This document shows positions 36,711 to 45,778 of a stretch of 64,000 bases of DNA, piece by piece (position 1 is the stretch's first letter; the number at the start of each line of letters is the position of its first letter). Where the stretch lies: assembly GCA_021845665.1 (NCBI GenBank), contig JAJZVO010000007.1, positions 41,485-105,484 of the forward strand, in the 5' to 3' direction. Source of the DNA: Bacteroidota bacterium. GTDB lineage: Bacteria; Bacteroidota; Ignavibacteria; Kryptoniales; JAKASW01. The position numbers were made by a program, and so were the translations under genes. Below the pieces are notes generated by a model. That model had not been told where the DNA came from. It ran no database searches and worked only from the letters and a program-made list of their open reading frames with translations.

Positions 36711-37546
36711 TTCCGCCGCACAGAAAATCCGGTGACACAAACGGGCACGGGGATACAGCCGTGCACTCGACCTATCCGGCAAAGAAATCTCTCGGACAGA
36801 ACTTCCTCGTCGACGAGAACATCGCGCGCAAAATAGTCGATACAGTCTCAGCGTCGCCTGCGGATTCGCTCGTCGAGATTGGTCCGGGAAAGGGAGCCTT
36901 GACAGGGCTGCTGGCGAACACCGGAGCAAGGATCGTGGCGATAGAAAAGGACGGACACCTCGCCGAGGATTTAAGGACACGCTTTTCAGGACACCCGAAT
37001 GTCCAAATCGTCTCAGGTGATTTTCTCGAATACGAGTTTGGAGACCGGACCTCGCCGGTCAAGGTAGTCGGGAATATTCCGTACAACCTGACGAGTAGGA
37101 TCATATCGAGGCTCGTGGATAACAGGGAAAAGATAGACAGCGCCGTGCTGATGATGCAGGATGAAGTGGCCTCACGACTGGCCGGCCTTCCGGGCACGAA
37201 GGAGTACGGGGCGATATCGGTGCGGCTGCAGCTTGTTGCGGCCGTTGAAAAGCTTTTCCTCGTCTCCCCGGGATGTTTCCGGCCGAGACCGCGGGTCGAC
37301 TCACGCTTGGTCCAAATCGTTTTTCAAAGCAGGGATCCTCTGAAAGACGAGGATGGGTTCGTGATGTTTGTGAAAGGCGCCTTCGGAATGAGAAGAAAAA
37401 TGTTTCGGCATTTCGTCGCTTCACGTTACGGGAAGGGAGCGATCGAGATACTGGAAGACCGATTCAAGACGGGAAGAATCGAGACGTTTGCGCCCGATGA
37501 GATTTACAGTATGTTCGTACTTTTGGAGAAACATGTTCGACCTTAA
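36707..37546 (+). CDS. rsmA: 16S rRNA dimethyladenosine transferase (KsgA)
   Basis: This enzyme dimethylates two adjacent adenosines near the 3' end of 16S rRNA. Its 279 residues show YPAKKSLGQNFLVDENIA, the SAM motif LVEIGPGKGALTGLLA, the acidic IVAIEKDGHLAEDL, and the catalytic NIPYNLTSRIISRL. The C-domain has MMQDEVASRLAGLPGTKEYG and CFRPRPRVDSRLVQI. The start is GTG 36707, overlapping the AsmA stop. The frame begins about 20 residues before the conserved region, so a later start cannot be excluded. Confidence 0.95.
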   Translation: MIPPHRKSGDTNGHGDTAVHSTYPAKKSLGQNFLVDENIARKIVDTVSASPADSLVEIGPGKGALTGLLANTGARIVAIEKDGHLAEDLRTRFSGHPNVQIVSGDFLEYEFGDRTSPVKVVGNIPYNLTSRIISRLVDNREKIDSAVLMMQDEVASRLAGLPGTKEYGAISVRLQLVAAVEKLFLVSPGCFRPRPRVDSRLVQIVFQSRDPLKDEDGFVMFVKGAFGMRRKMFRHFVASRYGKGAIEILEDRFKTGRIETFAPDEIYSMFVLLEKHVRP

Positions 37547-38510
37547 TAGGTTGAGGCCGCTCGACCATCTAAACATCCTCGGAATGGCGCTCATATCGAT
37601 CGTAGCGCTGATCTTCCACTCCCGCGTTGAGGATTTCGTTTGGATTATCGCAACTAATCTCGCCGCCTCCGCTATCATACTCGTGCTTGTAAATTTGGAT
37701 GCCACGAGATCGAACAGGGTTATCAGGTTTTTCACACAGTGGTACAGTATTCCGCTAATCTTCCTGACCTTCAAGGAAATGTACCTGATGGTCCATCCGA
37801 TAAATCCCCACGACCTCGACTACGTGCTGATCAAACTTGACAGAATGCTTTTTGGGACCGATCCCACAGCAGTTCTGGATAAGATAGCGACTCCGGGTCT
37901 GACGGAATTCCTCCAGATTTGCTACAGCAGTTTTTATATCCTATGGATCATACTCGGTGTCGACTTGTTAAGGGAGCACAACGAGAGAGGGTTCTTATTC
38001 TTCCTGTTTGCGCTCATGCTCGGATTTTATACTTCTTATGCAGGTTACCTCTTCGTTCCGGCGATCGGGCCGCGTTTCACGCTATACAATTTTGCTAAGC
38101 TCAATGAGCAGCTACCGGGTCTATATCTCACAACGATACTCAGAGGGATAATAAACTCCGGAGAGTCGATCACGAATGTAGCACGGGCGGCAGCACTTGC
38201 ACAACGCGACTGTTTCCCAAGCGGTCATACCGAAATGACTCTCATTACCATAGCTATCGCGATCAGGTACCGGGCAAAGTCGGCGATGATCATCATTCCA
38301 CTCGGCGCAGGTTTGATATTCGCCACCATATACATGCGTTACCATTACGGAGTCGACGTCATCGCTGGTGCGCTCGTCGGGATTTTCGTTTTGGCCACCG
38401 CACGGTGGCTCGAATCAAAGCTCACTAGAAAGAAGAAAGCCGGAGGAAATGGTCACGAACCTGAGGACATAGCGAGTTTCGTCGAGCAGGAGATGTACAT
38501 CAGGAAATAA
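37533..38510 (+). CDS. PAP2-superfamily phosphatase, AUR1/PAP2_3-like
   Basis: This is an integral membrane protein of 325 residues with six or more helices. ATG 37533 has GGAG five bases upstream and overlaps the end of rsmA by 14 bases. The phosphatase motifs lie near the C-terminal half: DCFPSGHTEMTLIT and MRYHYGVDVIAGALVGI, with conserved histidines in both. A conserved aspartate/histidine-rich region (MVHPINPHDLDYVLIKLDR) precedes them. The CxPSGH form resembles the fungal AUR1 and PAP2_3 branch, linked to phosphosphingolipid or inositol-lipid headgroup transfer. In bacteria it may instead dephosphorylate undecaprenyl or phosphatidyl lipids. Confidence 0.88.
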   Translation: MFDLNRLRPLDHLNILGMALISIVALIFHSRVEDFVWIIATNLAASAIILVLVNLDATRSNRVIRFFTQWYSIPLIFLTFKEMYLMVHPINPHDLDYVLIKLDRMLFGTDPTAVLDKIATPGLTEFLQICYSSFYILWIILGVDLLREHNERGFLFFLFALMLGFYTSYAGYLFVPAIGPRFTLYNFAKLNEQLPGLYLTTILRGIINSGESITNVARAAALAQRDCFPSGHTEMTLITIAIAIRYRAKSAMIIIPLGAGLIFATIYMRYHYGVDVIAGALVGIFVLATARWLESKLTRKKKAGGNGHEPEDIASFVEQEMYIRK

Positions 38511-38539
38511 CCTGGAAGCTGCCCCATATCAGTTTGTCC

Positions 38540-41122
38540 TTATTGGAATGAACTGATGGTTGGTATCTCCACGCCGATCTTGAAATAGAACTGCCAGGGG
38601 GTTGAAAGCGTCTGAAGTTTTGATCCCCTCCCCGGATAAAAGGCTTTTCCGACGCTCACGACAAACGGTCCGATAGGGGTGTCAACCCCCAGAGACATTC
38701 CGATTCCCTGCTTGAGAGTTTTCAGGACAATGTTCTCCTGCTGCGCCCAAACGTCTCCGAGATCGAAGCGGCCTGCAAGATATGTGTCGAAGAAAATCTT
38801 TATCGGCAGTTTAACACGCAGTTCGGCGCTGGCAAGGAATATTTGTCTCCCGCGAAGAGCATCCTCCTGCAATCCATAAAAAAGATCCTGCCCGCCGAGA
38901 CTGAACTGCCTTGAAAGCGGCAGGGAGTTGTCGCCGAAGCCGAATATGTAATGTTGCTTAAATGTGAATGAAGAGAAGGCGGTTTGGTAAGTCTCGTAAT
39001 CGAAATAAATTCTCGAGAAAGCCTGCTGGCTGTTCAGTCCTTTAAGCGAAGTCTCAAAATAGATATCGCTCAGGATACCAGTTCTCGGAAACGCGGAACG
39101 GTCGCGGGTATCGACAAACGAGCCGATCTTCAGGTCCACCAGCCTAGCCGAGTAGCTGGTTGAGAAATTGTGAAGCGGCTTTATCCGATCCCATCCGTAG
39201 TCGAGCGTCGCGCTCACCATCCCGAAGCGGCGGATCTGTGTCCCCATCGAAAACTCGTACCCTGATCGGATAATCCGGTACTCACCGACTGAAGCTAAAT
39301 CCCAGACGGTGGGTGCTGAAGGGCTCGACTGGTCAACATAGTAGCGGACATCCCTGAAACCGGTGAACGCACGGAAATCGTACGTGAGGTCGGTATTGAG
39401 AATGCGCGTTGTTCCCAGGAACATTTCACCGAGCCTGTTTCTAGACCCTCCCGCGAAGGAAAACCCAGCCCTGGTCCCGGTTCCGAAGAGATCATCGTCG
39501 GACAGCGACGCGAACACCTGGCCGTTGCGTTCGTTGTCGGCGCGCAAGCCGAATCTGAACAGCCGCGAGCTCTTTTCAGTCACGTCGATAGTAAGAGCAG
39601 TGGATGGATCGTACTTGGTCCAGAGGAGCACCTGGCTGAAGAGGTTCGTCGAGTAGATATTATTGATGCCCTCAATAGCCTGACTGGTTGTGAATATGTC
39701 CTCCGGCTCGAGAGGGAACTCCCTGCGGATAAGAAACGGTTTCGCTACGATGTTTCCGAGAAGCGATATGCTTGAAACCTCCCCCTCGTTTATTGATATG
39801 TTGAGTGCGGAATGAACGGGGTCGTAGCTCACATCCGAGATCCTGGCCATCCCAAGATCATGATTTCTGTAAATCCAAATGAGATTCTCACAAGCGGAAT
39901 TTATCTGAACTGGATTATCGTAATGTCCCAGGAGTCCCCTGAAAGGTTGAATCAGAACCGAGTCAGGCATTCTGAAAGCTCCCGAGAATCTCACACTCGA
40001 TAAAAAGAGCAACGATTTCGAGTCGTAATCAGGCGATCCCTCCAGTGTATCATCGGTTTGGAGGTGTGGCTTTCCCAACACTATCTTCCGGTCGGGCCCT
40101 CTGGCTTCGGCAATATCCATCTTCTTCGTGTCGACTCGATAGAGCGAGTCGATGATTGCGATCTTCGACTCAGCGGCAATTCTTCCCTCCTGAATCAATG
40201 AATCCAGGTGGTTGAAATCTGAAGAGTAGTGACCATTAAGATGAGGAGTGATCACAACGTCCGCCTTCTCAAGCTCCAACCTATTAGATTGCTGCATCAT
40301 AATGCTCGTCACCTGGTCGAGCGCATCCCAGGGAGTCGTAATACTCCTTTCAGGACGAAGCGGACTCGTCGTATTCACGGCAATTATGAGATTCGCGCCC
40401 ATGCTTCTGGCAATGTCTACCGGTATGTTAGAGACCAGGCCTCCGTCCACAAGTCTCAAGGAGTCAGCCCTGATGGGCGTAAACACTACGGGCACCGTAG
40501 AGCTTGCACGCATAGCCTGTGCCAGATCGCCTGTCGAAATAACCACACGCTTTCCGGTAACCATATCCGTGGCAACGGCACGAAACGGGATCTTCAGGTC
40601 GTTGAAGGAATTCACGACCCTGTACGGAGCATTCAGGACGAGCCGGGTAAGAAGCGTCGTAAGCCGCTGCCCGTTCGCAAGGGCGGATGGCAGTACCGGC
40701 TCAAACCCGTTCAATCTTATGACAAGGAAACTCTGTTCCTCGTCCAGTTTTTGCTGCAGGAAGAGGTCGCTTCTGCTGACGGCGTCAGACAATGCAAGGA
40801 GCTGGTTCCAGTTCTGGGAGAGGGCGATGGAGTCGAGCTGGACACCAGAGTACCCGGATGCATACAGCCCGCCGATAATGCTTCCCATGCTCGTCCCTAC
40901 GATTAGGTCGATGGGTATGTGAGCGGCCTCCAGCGCCTCGATGACCCCGATCTGTGAAATGCCTCTGGAACCTCCCCCCGAAAGGACGAGTGCTACCTTC
41001 GGCCTGCTCTTCTCAAGATAAGGAAAATACTTCCCCGCTATTTGATACTTCTCTTCCTGTGCATAGGCATTACTTATAAATACCAAAAGAGACAGAAGGA
41101 CATATAGTCTGATAATCTTCAT
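38540..41122 (-). CDS. Patatin-like phospholipase fused to an outer-membrane barrel (type Vd-like)
   Basis: This 860-residue exported protein starts at ATG 41122 with the signal peptide MKIIRLYVLLSLLVFISNA. The patatin domain (about 40-330) has the oxyanion loop LVLSGGGSRGISQIG, the nucleophile elbow VGTSMGSIIGGLY, and the catalytic aspartate in LVDGGLVSNIP. A POTRA-like segment follows near residue 430 (INEGEVSSISLLGNIVAK). A BamA/Omp85-type 16-strand barrel follows with repeated aromatic strands (TLDYGWDRIKPLHNF, SLGVDTPIGPFVVSVGKAF) and ends PWQFYFKIGVEIP. This layout matches PlpD-type proteins of Gram-negative bacteria, so the lipase is probably displayed or released at the surface. It is common in Bacteroidota. 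Confidence 0.9.
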   Translation of the reverse strand: MKIIRLYVLLSLLVFISNAYAQEEKYQIAGKYFPYLEKSRPKVALVLSGGGSRGISQIGVIEALEAAHIPIDLIVGTSMGSIIGGLYASGYSGVQLDSIALSQNWNQLLALSDAVSRSDLFLQQKLDEEQSFLVIRLNGFEPVLPSALANGQRLTTLLTRLVLNAPYRVVNSFNDLKIPFRAVATDMVTGKRVVISTGDLAQAMRASSTVPVVFTPIRADSLRLVDGGLVSNIPVDIARSMGANLIIAVNTTSPLRPERSITTPWDALDQVTSIMMQQSNRLELEKADVVITPHLNGHYSSDFNHLDSLIQEGRIAAESKIAIIDSLYRVDTKKMDIAEARGPDRKIVLGKPHLQTDDTLEGSPDYDSKSLLFLSSVRFSGAFRMPDSVLIQPFRGLLGHYDNPVQINSACENLIWIYRNHDLGMARISDVSYDPVHSALNISINEGEVSSISLLGNIVAKPFLIRREFPLEPEDIFTTSQAIEGINNIYSTNLFSQVLLWTKYDPSTALTIDVTEKSSRLFRFGLRADNERNGQVFASLSDDDLFGTGTRAGFSFAGGSRNRLGEMFLGTTRILNTDLTYDFRAFTGFRDVRYYVDQSSPSAPTVWDLASVGEYRIIRSGYEFSMGTQIRRFGMVSATLDYGWDRIKPLHNFSTSYSARLVDLKIGSFVDTRDRSAFPRTGILSDIYFETSLKGLNSQQAFSRIYFDYETYQTAFSSFTFKQHYIFGFGDNSLPLSRQFSLGGQDLFYGLQEDALRGRQIFLASAELRVKLPIKIFFDTYLAGRFDLGDVWAQQENIVLKTLKQGIGMSLGVDTPIGPFVVSVGKAFYPGRGSKLQTLSTPWQFYFKIGVEIPTISSFQ

Positions 41123-41363
41123 GAGTGTATTCTGAAAACCACATTGCATTAGACGTGAATTCTTTGGAAATATACAACAACAAATAACCAATGCCGGCTA
41201 ACGAGTCCGAATCTGGGGTTGGACGATCTCCACCGTAAAGCCGTGCCGTTCGACTACAGGACCAGAGCGATTCTCCGCGCGAGTCTGGCAGGAAATTTTT
41301 GGCCGGGATGAGGGAATAAGTGTGACCGAAAACACCACTGCGTCGCCTGACCTGCGATCTCAG

Positions 41364-41437
41364 TGGGCACGGTGGGACTCGAACCCACAACCTCTGGCTC
41401 CGGAGGCCAACGCTCTATCCAATTGAGCTACGTGCCC
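41364..41437 (-). tRNA. tRNA-Arg (anticodon CCG)
   Basis: The minus-strand sequence forms a normal cloverleaf of 74 bases. The acceptor is GGGCACG with CGTGCCC. The D arm is GCTC-GAGC. The anticodon stem is TTGGC with GCCAG around the loop CTCCGGA, giving anticodon CCG (codon CGG). The T arm is GTGGG/CCCAC around TTCGAGT. The discriminator is A and no CCA is encoded. It lies 46 bases downstream of lolD, and the preceding 170 bases toward the patatin gene hold nothing recognisable. Confidence 0.96.
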
Positions 41438-41483
41438 GGCGTTGAAATTTAATCACCTCGTCCACGAGTTACAATCGCACTCT

Positions 41484-42161
41484 TCAAGCAACGAGAACTC
41501 CGTCCTGAATCTTGAAGACTCGATGTGCGAGACTTGTGAGATGATCGTTGTGCGTAGCGATCAAAAATGTCGTCGAGTGATTCCTGCAGAGATCGAGGAG
41601 AAGCCGGTGCAGCGCCTCCGCGTTCACAGAGTCGAGGTTTCCCGACGGCTCGTCTGCCAGAACAACCTTCGGCCCGTTTATGAGCGCACGTGCGACCGCT
41701 ACCCGCTGCTGCTCGCCACCGCTCAATTCCGAAGGCCTGTGCTCCGCCCTGTCTGCCAGGCCAACCTCGGCGAGCAGGTCATGTGCACGCCCCTTTACCT
41801 GACCGAGTTTCATCCCGGCGATCAAAGCTGGCATTGCAACATTTTCCAAAGCAGTAAACTCCGGAAGGAGGTGGTGGAACTGAAAGACAAAACCGATCTG
41901 AAGACTCCTGAATCTGGCGATCTTCTCATCGGACAAATTGAAAACATCCTCACCATCAAAAAGGACTTTACCACCCGTCGGCTTGTCAAGTGTGCCGACG
42001 ATATGGAGAAGCGTGCTTTTCCCCGCACCCGAGGCGCCTATAACAGCAATGATCTCACCCCGATCGATTGTGAAATCAATTCCTTTCAGAACCTGAAGTT
42101 CATTCCTGCCGATGAAATAGCTTTTCGTTATTCCAGAAACTTGCACAATTTTCTCAGACAA
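41484..42161 (-). CDS. lolD: Lipoprotein-releasing ABC transporter ATPase
   Basis: This 225-residue ATPase works with LolC/LolE to release mature lipoproteins from the inner membrane. The Walker A is VIGASGAGKSTLLHIVG, the Q-loop lies near FQFHHLLPEF, the signature is SELSGGEQQRVAVARAL, and the Walker B is KVVLADEPSGNLD. The lolD family motif FQFHHLLPEFTALENV is present. The start is six bases after the stop of the LolC-like permease. It is the last gene of the prfB-lolCE-lolD unit. Confidence 0.94.
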   Translation of the reverse strand: MSEKIVQVSGITKSYFIGRNELQVLKGIDFTIDRGEIIAVIGASGAGKSTLLHIVGTLDKPTGGKVLFDGEDVFNLSDEKIARFRSLQIGFVFQFHHLLPEFTALENVAMPALIAGMKLGQVKGRAHDLLAEVGLADRAEHRPSELSGGEQQRVAVARALINGPKVVLADEPSGNLDSVNAEALHRLLLDLCRNHSTTFLIATHNDHLTSLAHRVFKIQDGVLVA

Positions 42162-42167
42162 CTTGAT

Positions 42168-43406
42168 TCACTCCCATCTCACTGCTTCGGCAGGATCGAT
42201 CTTCGACGCCCGTTTTGCCGGATACAGGGCCGCAAGCGAACATATCACCATCGCTATCAGTCCGACGACGATGAAGTCGGAGACGTGCATGGAGACCGGC
42301 AGTGCAGGTATTATATATACGCTCGTATCCAGCTTAAAGAATTGGAATTTAATCTGCGCTTCACCAACGCCGTACCCCAGAAGTAAGCCAAGGATGCTCC
42401 CGAAAAGACCCACGAGAAATCCTTCCAGAAGGTAAATCTTCATGATACCCGATTGCGTTGCCCCCATCGCTTTGAGCACACCGATCTCTCGCCGCTTCTC
42501 GATGACCGTCATCGTGAGCGATCCGAGAATATTAAAAGCCGCTATCACAACAATGAGTGAGAGGACAATGTAAGCTACGATCCGCTCTATCGTCATCATC
42601 TGGTAGAGGTCCTTGTGAAGGTCATACCAAGTCTCGACTCTGTCCCCAGGAAGCATCTTCTCAAGTTTGGACTTCACGTCGTTCGATTTCCCAATGTCAT
42701 AGAGTTTGGCATCGACTCCGTTCACCATTTCGGGTGAGACTGTCGAATCCGGAGAAGCGAACAGGTACTGCGCCGCCGGAAGATTAACGAACGCGTAATA
42801 TCCGTCGTAGTCTTTATTGTTCGATTGATATATTCCACCGACGACGAAATGCTCAACCTTCGGCTGATAGAATTGAGTGAGACTTCTCTCGATGCCGGCA
42901 GGACTTATCACCGCTATAGAATCTCCAACGACGGCGTCGAGTGCATCGGCAAGCGACAAGCCTATCACGATCTGGTGGTCGTTGTCTGGATTGAGAAATT
43001 TTCCAAGAACGATCGCTTTCGAAAGGCTTGAAATGCGTTCGTTGCCTTTCGGAACAATTCCGACGATGTTGATTGCCCTGTTCACTCCGCCAGAAACTAT
43101 CATCGCCTTTCCGCCAAGAAACATCGTAGCGGATCTCACTTCCCTGAGGCTCGCAACCTCCGCCATCACCTTCTGTGGATTCGAAAGGTATTGTCCCGAT
43201 TCGGCGGTTACCCTGATCGTCGGATCGAAGTCCACCAAAATCCTCGTGACTATTCCCTGGAATCCGTTGAAGACTGAAATGACGATTATGAGCGCCGCGG
43301 TTCCGACGATGACTCCGAGTAACGATATGAGGGAGATGATCGAAACGGAGGTCATCCTCCTTTTCGATTTAAGATAGCGAAGGGCCACGAAACTCGAGTA
43401 TGACAT
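42168..43406 (-). CDS. Lipoprotein-releasing ABC permease, LolC/LolE type (copy nearest lolD)
   Basis: This 412-residue inner-membrane permease has the LolC/E layout: one helix near the N-terminus (FVALRYLKSKRRMTSVSIIS), a periplasmic MacB-like domain, and three C-terminal helices. The ATG at 43406 overlaps the stop of the preceding permease as TGATG. The open frame upstream of it (to 43838) only reads through the neighbour. Conserved segments are the N-terminal LLGVIVGTAALIIVISVFNGF, the cytosolic coupling region IEKRREIGVLKAMGATQSGI, and the C-terminal ALYPAKRASKIDPAEAVRWE. Which copy is C and which E cannot be decided by eye. Confidence 0.92.
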   Translation of the reverse strand: MSYSSFVALRYLKSKRRMTSVSIISLISLLGVIVGTAALIIVISVFNGFQGIVTRILVDFDPTIRVTAESGQYLSNPQKVMAEVASLREVRSATMFLGGKAMIVSGGVNRAINIVGIVPKGNERISSLSKAIVLGKFLNPDNDHQIVIGLSLADALDAVVGDSIAVISPAGIERSLTQFYQPKVEHFVVGGIYQSNNKDYDGYYAFVNLPAAQYLFASPDSTVSPEMVNGVDAKLYDIGKSNDVKSKLEKMLPGDRVETWYDLHKDLYQMMTIERIVAYIVLSLIVVIAAFNILGSLTMTVIEKRREIGVLKAMGATQSGIMKIYLLEGFLVGLFGSILGLLLGYGVGEAQIKFQFFKLDTSVYIIPALPVSMHVSDFIVVGLIAMVICSLAALYPAKRASKIDPAEAVRWE

Positions 43407-44644
43407 CAGAAATACCTCACCGATTCGAGCGGATCGAAGCCGGACGCCGTCCTCGCGGGAAGGTAGGAAGCGGCCAGCGACAGGACAAAAGCTATTCCGC
43501 CGATCAGGAAAAAGTCCGCTGCCCTCATAGAAACCGGAACCGTGTTCATGAAATAGACCGATCCCGGAATGTGAATCAGGCTGTATCTCTTCTGCAGTTC
43601 CAATATGGCATAAGCAAGGCCGCTTCCCATAAGAGTGCCTGCCGCTCCGATAAATGCTCCCTGCAACAGGAATATTCTCGTTATAGCACCGCGGGTAGCG
43701 CCGAGTGTTTTCAAAACTCCGACCGCATTCATCTTCTCGATGACGATCATGAGGAGAGTACCGACGACGTTGAACGCCGCCACAATTATAATTAGCGCGA
43801 TCACTATCGGAATCGGTTTCTTCTGAAGTTCGATCCAAGCGAAGAGATTTCTATACATCTGGTACATCGTACGTGGGTAGTAAGGATAGCCGAGTTTGAG
43901 TTCCAGGTCATGCGCGGTAGTCCCGACGGATCCCAGGTTGTCCACCATTACATCGAATCCTGTGACGCTTCCGGGTGGAATGTTGAAAAGGTACGCGGCC
44001 GAAGTAAGATTCGTATAGCCGTAAATATCGTCATACTCCGACATCCCGGTCTCATAGATTCCGGTGATGACAAAGGAGAGAACTCTCGGAGGATTGAGCG
44101 GCGAAGGAATTCCTTCGACTCCAAAAATGAAGACCGTGTCCCCGACGCTCACCTGGAGTTTTCTTGCGAGTTTTGCCCCCATGAGAAGAGGCGACATGGA
44201 TCCCTGATTTGAAAGGTCGTACTTACCTGAAATGATTTCGCGCCTGATGCTGCTGTTGTCGTACTTCGTCAGAAGACCTTTCAAGAGAAGCCCATCGGTG
44301 GATGGCGCGTTCACCGCATGCGAACGATGGACGCGTATCATGGCTTCGTGAGCGATGAACGGAGAAACGGACTTAACATTCTTCTGCGAGAGGATCTTGC
44401 TCATCGCGGATTGATAATCCGGAAGACTCACATCTTCAAAGCCGCGGATTTCAATATTCGCCGTAAAATTGGAGACGTTGTCTGAAATCTGCTTCTGAAA
44501 TCCATTCAGAATGGAGACTGTTATGATAAGAGCGGCAGTCCCGATTGCCAAACCTATAACCGCGAACAACGTAATGAAAGATACGAAACGGTTGTGCGAA
44601 CGCGACTGGGCCAGCCGTTTGGCGATGAAAGATGGATAGCCCAC
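43406..44644 (-). CDS. Lipoprotein-releasing ABC permease, LolC/LolE type (copy nearest prfB)
   Basis: This second 412-residue permease is similar in layout to the next gene but clearly different in sequence, so the complex is probably a LolC-LolE heterodimer. It has FIAKRLAQSRSHNRFVSFIT at the N-terminus, VIGLAIGTAALIITVSILNG in the first helix, IEKMNAVGVLKTLGATRGAI in the coupling region, and SYLPARTASGFDPLESVRYF at the end. The start is ATG 44644, two bases after the prfB stop. The stop is shared with the next start (TGATG). Confidence 0.92.
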   Translation of the reverse strand: MGYPSFIAKRLAQSRSHNRFVSFITLFAVIGLAIGTAALIITVSILNGFQKQISDNVSNFTANIEIRGFEDVSLPDYQSAMSKILSQKNVKSVSPFIAHEAMIRVHRSHAVNAPSTDGLLLKGLLTKYDNSSIRREIISGKYDLSNQGSMSPLLMGAKLARKLQVSVGDTVFIFGVEGIPSPLNPPRVLSFVITGIYETGMSEYDDIYGYTNLTSAAYLFNIPPGSVTGFDVMVDNLGSVGTTAHDLELKLGYPYYPRTMYQMYRNLFAWIELQKKPIPIVIALIIIVAAFNVVGTLLMIVIEKMNAVGVLKTLGATRGAITRIFLLQGAFIGAAGTLMGSGLAYAILELQKRYSLIHIPGSVYFMNTVPVSMRAADFFLIGGIAFVLSLAASYLPARTASGFDPLESVRYF

Positions 44645-44646
44645 TG

Positions 44647-45766
44647 CTATTTTGCACCCTCTCCGCCGGCGAGTCCGAACTCCATGAGATAGCCGCGAAT
44701 AAAATCGTCGAGGTCGCCATCCATGACGGCCTGAACATTGCTCGTTTCCACGCCGGTCCGGTGATCTTTCACAAGGTTATACGGATGGAAGACGTAAGAC
44801 CTGATCTGGCTCCCCCACTCGATTTTCTTCTTGGCTCCTTCGATAGCGTCCCTTTTCGCCTCTTCTTCTTCTTTTTTCATCTGGTAGAGGCGCGAGCGCA
44901 GCATCTTCATGGCGCGTTCCCTGTTTTGAAACTGGGAGCGCTCCTGCTGACACGCGACGATTGTGTTTGTCGGGACGTGTATTAACCTCACGGCAGTTTC
45001 GACCTTGTTCACATTCTGACCGCCGTGCCCGCCCGATCTGAAGGTTTCAAACTTCACGTCCTTAGGATCTATTTCGATTTCGACATCACCTTCAACCTCA
45101 GGATACACGTAGACTGACGCGAAACTCGTGTGCCTCCTGGCATTCGCATCAAATGGGGAAATCCTGACAAGCCTGTGAACTCCATTCTCGGCTTTGAGGT
45201 AACCATAAGCGTATTTTCCAATGACTTCTATCGTGACGCTCTTTATGCCTGCGCCCTCGCCCTCGAGCATGTCAGCGATGTCCATCTTGAAGCCGTTGCG
45301 CTCGCCCCATCTTATATACATTCGCATGAGCATCTGGGACCAGTCCTGGGCTTCCGTACCGCCGGCTCCGGAATGAATCGTAAGAATCGCGTTCTTGTCG
45401 TCGTCCTCGTTCCCAAGCATCTTTCTGAATTCCAGATCAGAGACAAGCTTTTCCGCCCGCGCAAGTTCCGCGTCTACGTCTGCAGTATGCGATTCGTCCC
45501 CCGATTCTTCAGCAAGCTCGATAAACGCCAGCGCGTCATCGACATTCTTCGCGGCTCCTTCCCACTGATCCGACCATACCTTCAGGTCGTTCAACTGTCC
45601 CATCACCTCCTGGGCAGCGCGGTTATCATCCCAGAAATTCGTCTCGAGTGTTTTTTTGTGAAGCCTTTCTATCTCTTCCCTTTTGCCGTCGACGTCAAAG
45701 AAACCTCCGCAGGTTTTCTATCCTTGTTTTCAAATCGCCGGCCTTTTGCTTCTGGGGTTCGAACAT
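44647..45766 (-). CDS. prfB: Peptide chain release factor 2 with programmed +1 frameshift
   Basis: RF2 ends translation at UGA and UAA. The gene reads ATG 45766 through 23 codons ending CGG AGG TTT CTT, then meets an in-frame TGA (45697-45695). A +1 shift there continues as GAC GTC GAC and gives a 372-residue protein ending at 44647. The codon-recognition tripeptide SPF is in RISPFDANARRH, and the hydrolysis motif GGQ is in RSGGHGGQNVNKVETAV. The same feedback logic is known for E. coli RF2. The start lies 12 bases after the stop of a frameshifted hypothetical gene, and lolC/E genes follow two bases after the stop. Confidence 0.96.
45694..45708 (-). other. prfB +1 programmed frameshift site
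   Basis: On the minus strand GGAGGTTTCTTTGAC combines an internal Shine-Dalgarno GGAGG (45708-45704), the slippery CTT codon (45700-45698) and the in-frame stop TGA (45697-45695) followed by C. It matches the classic RF2 recoding element with spacing between SD and slip site of three bases. Low RF2 should favour the +1 shift and so restore RF2. Confidence 0.96.
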
Positions 45767-45778
45767 ACACTTACCTTT

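Noticed and set aside
41442..42386. 314-codon plus-strand frame opposite lolD
   Set aside because: It is antisense to lolD, which has intact Walker A, signature and Walker B motifs.
43407..43838. N-terminal extension of the LolC/E permease nearest lolD
   Set aside because: It reads through the neighbouring permease in another frame. The real start overlaps the neighbour stop as TGATG at 43406.
44647..45606. RF2 as a 319-residue protein from an internal methionine
   Set aside because: The upstream 23 codons, internal GGAGG and CTT TGA C site give the normal RF2 length. The short form would lack the N-terminal domain.
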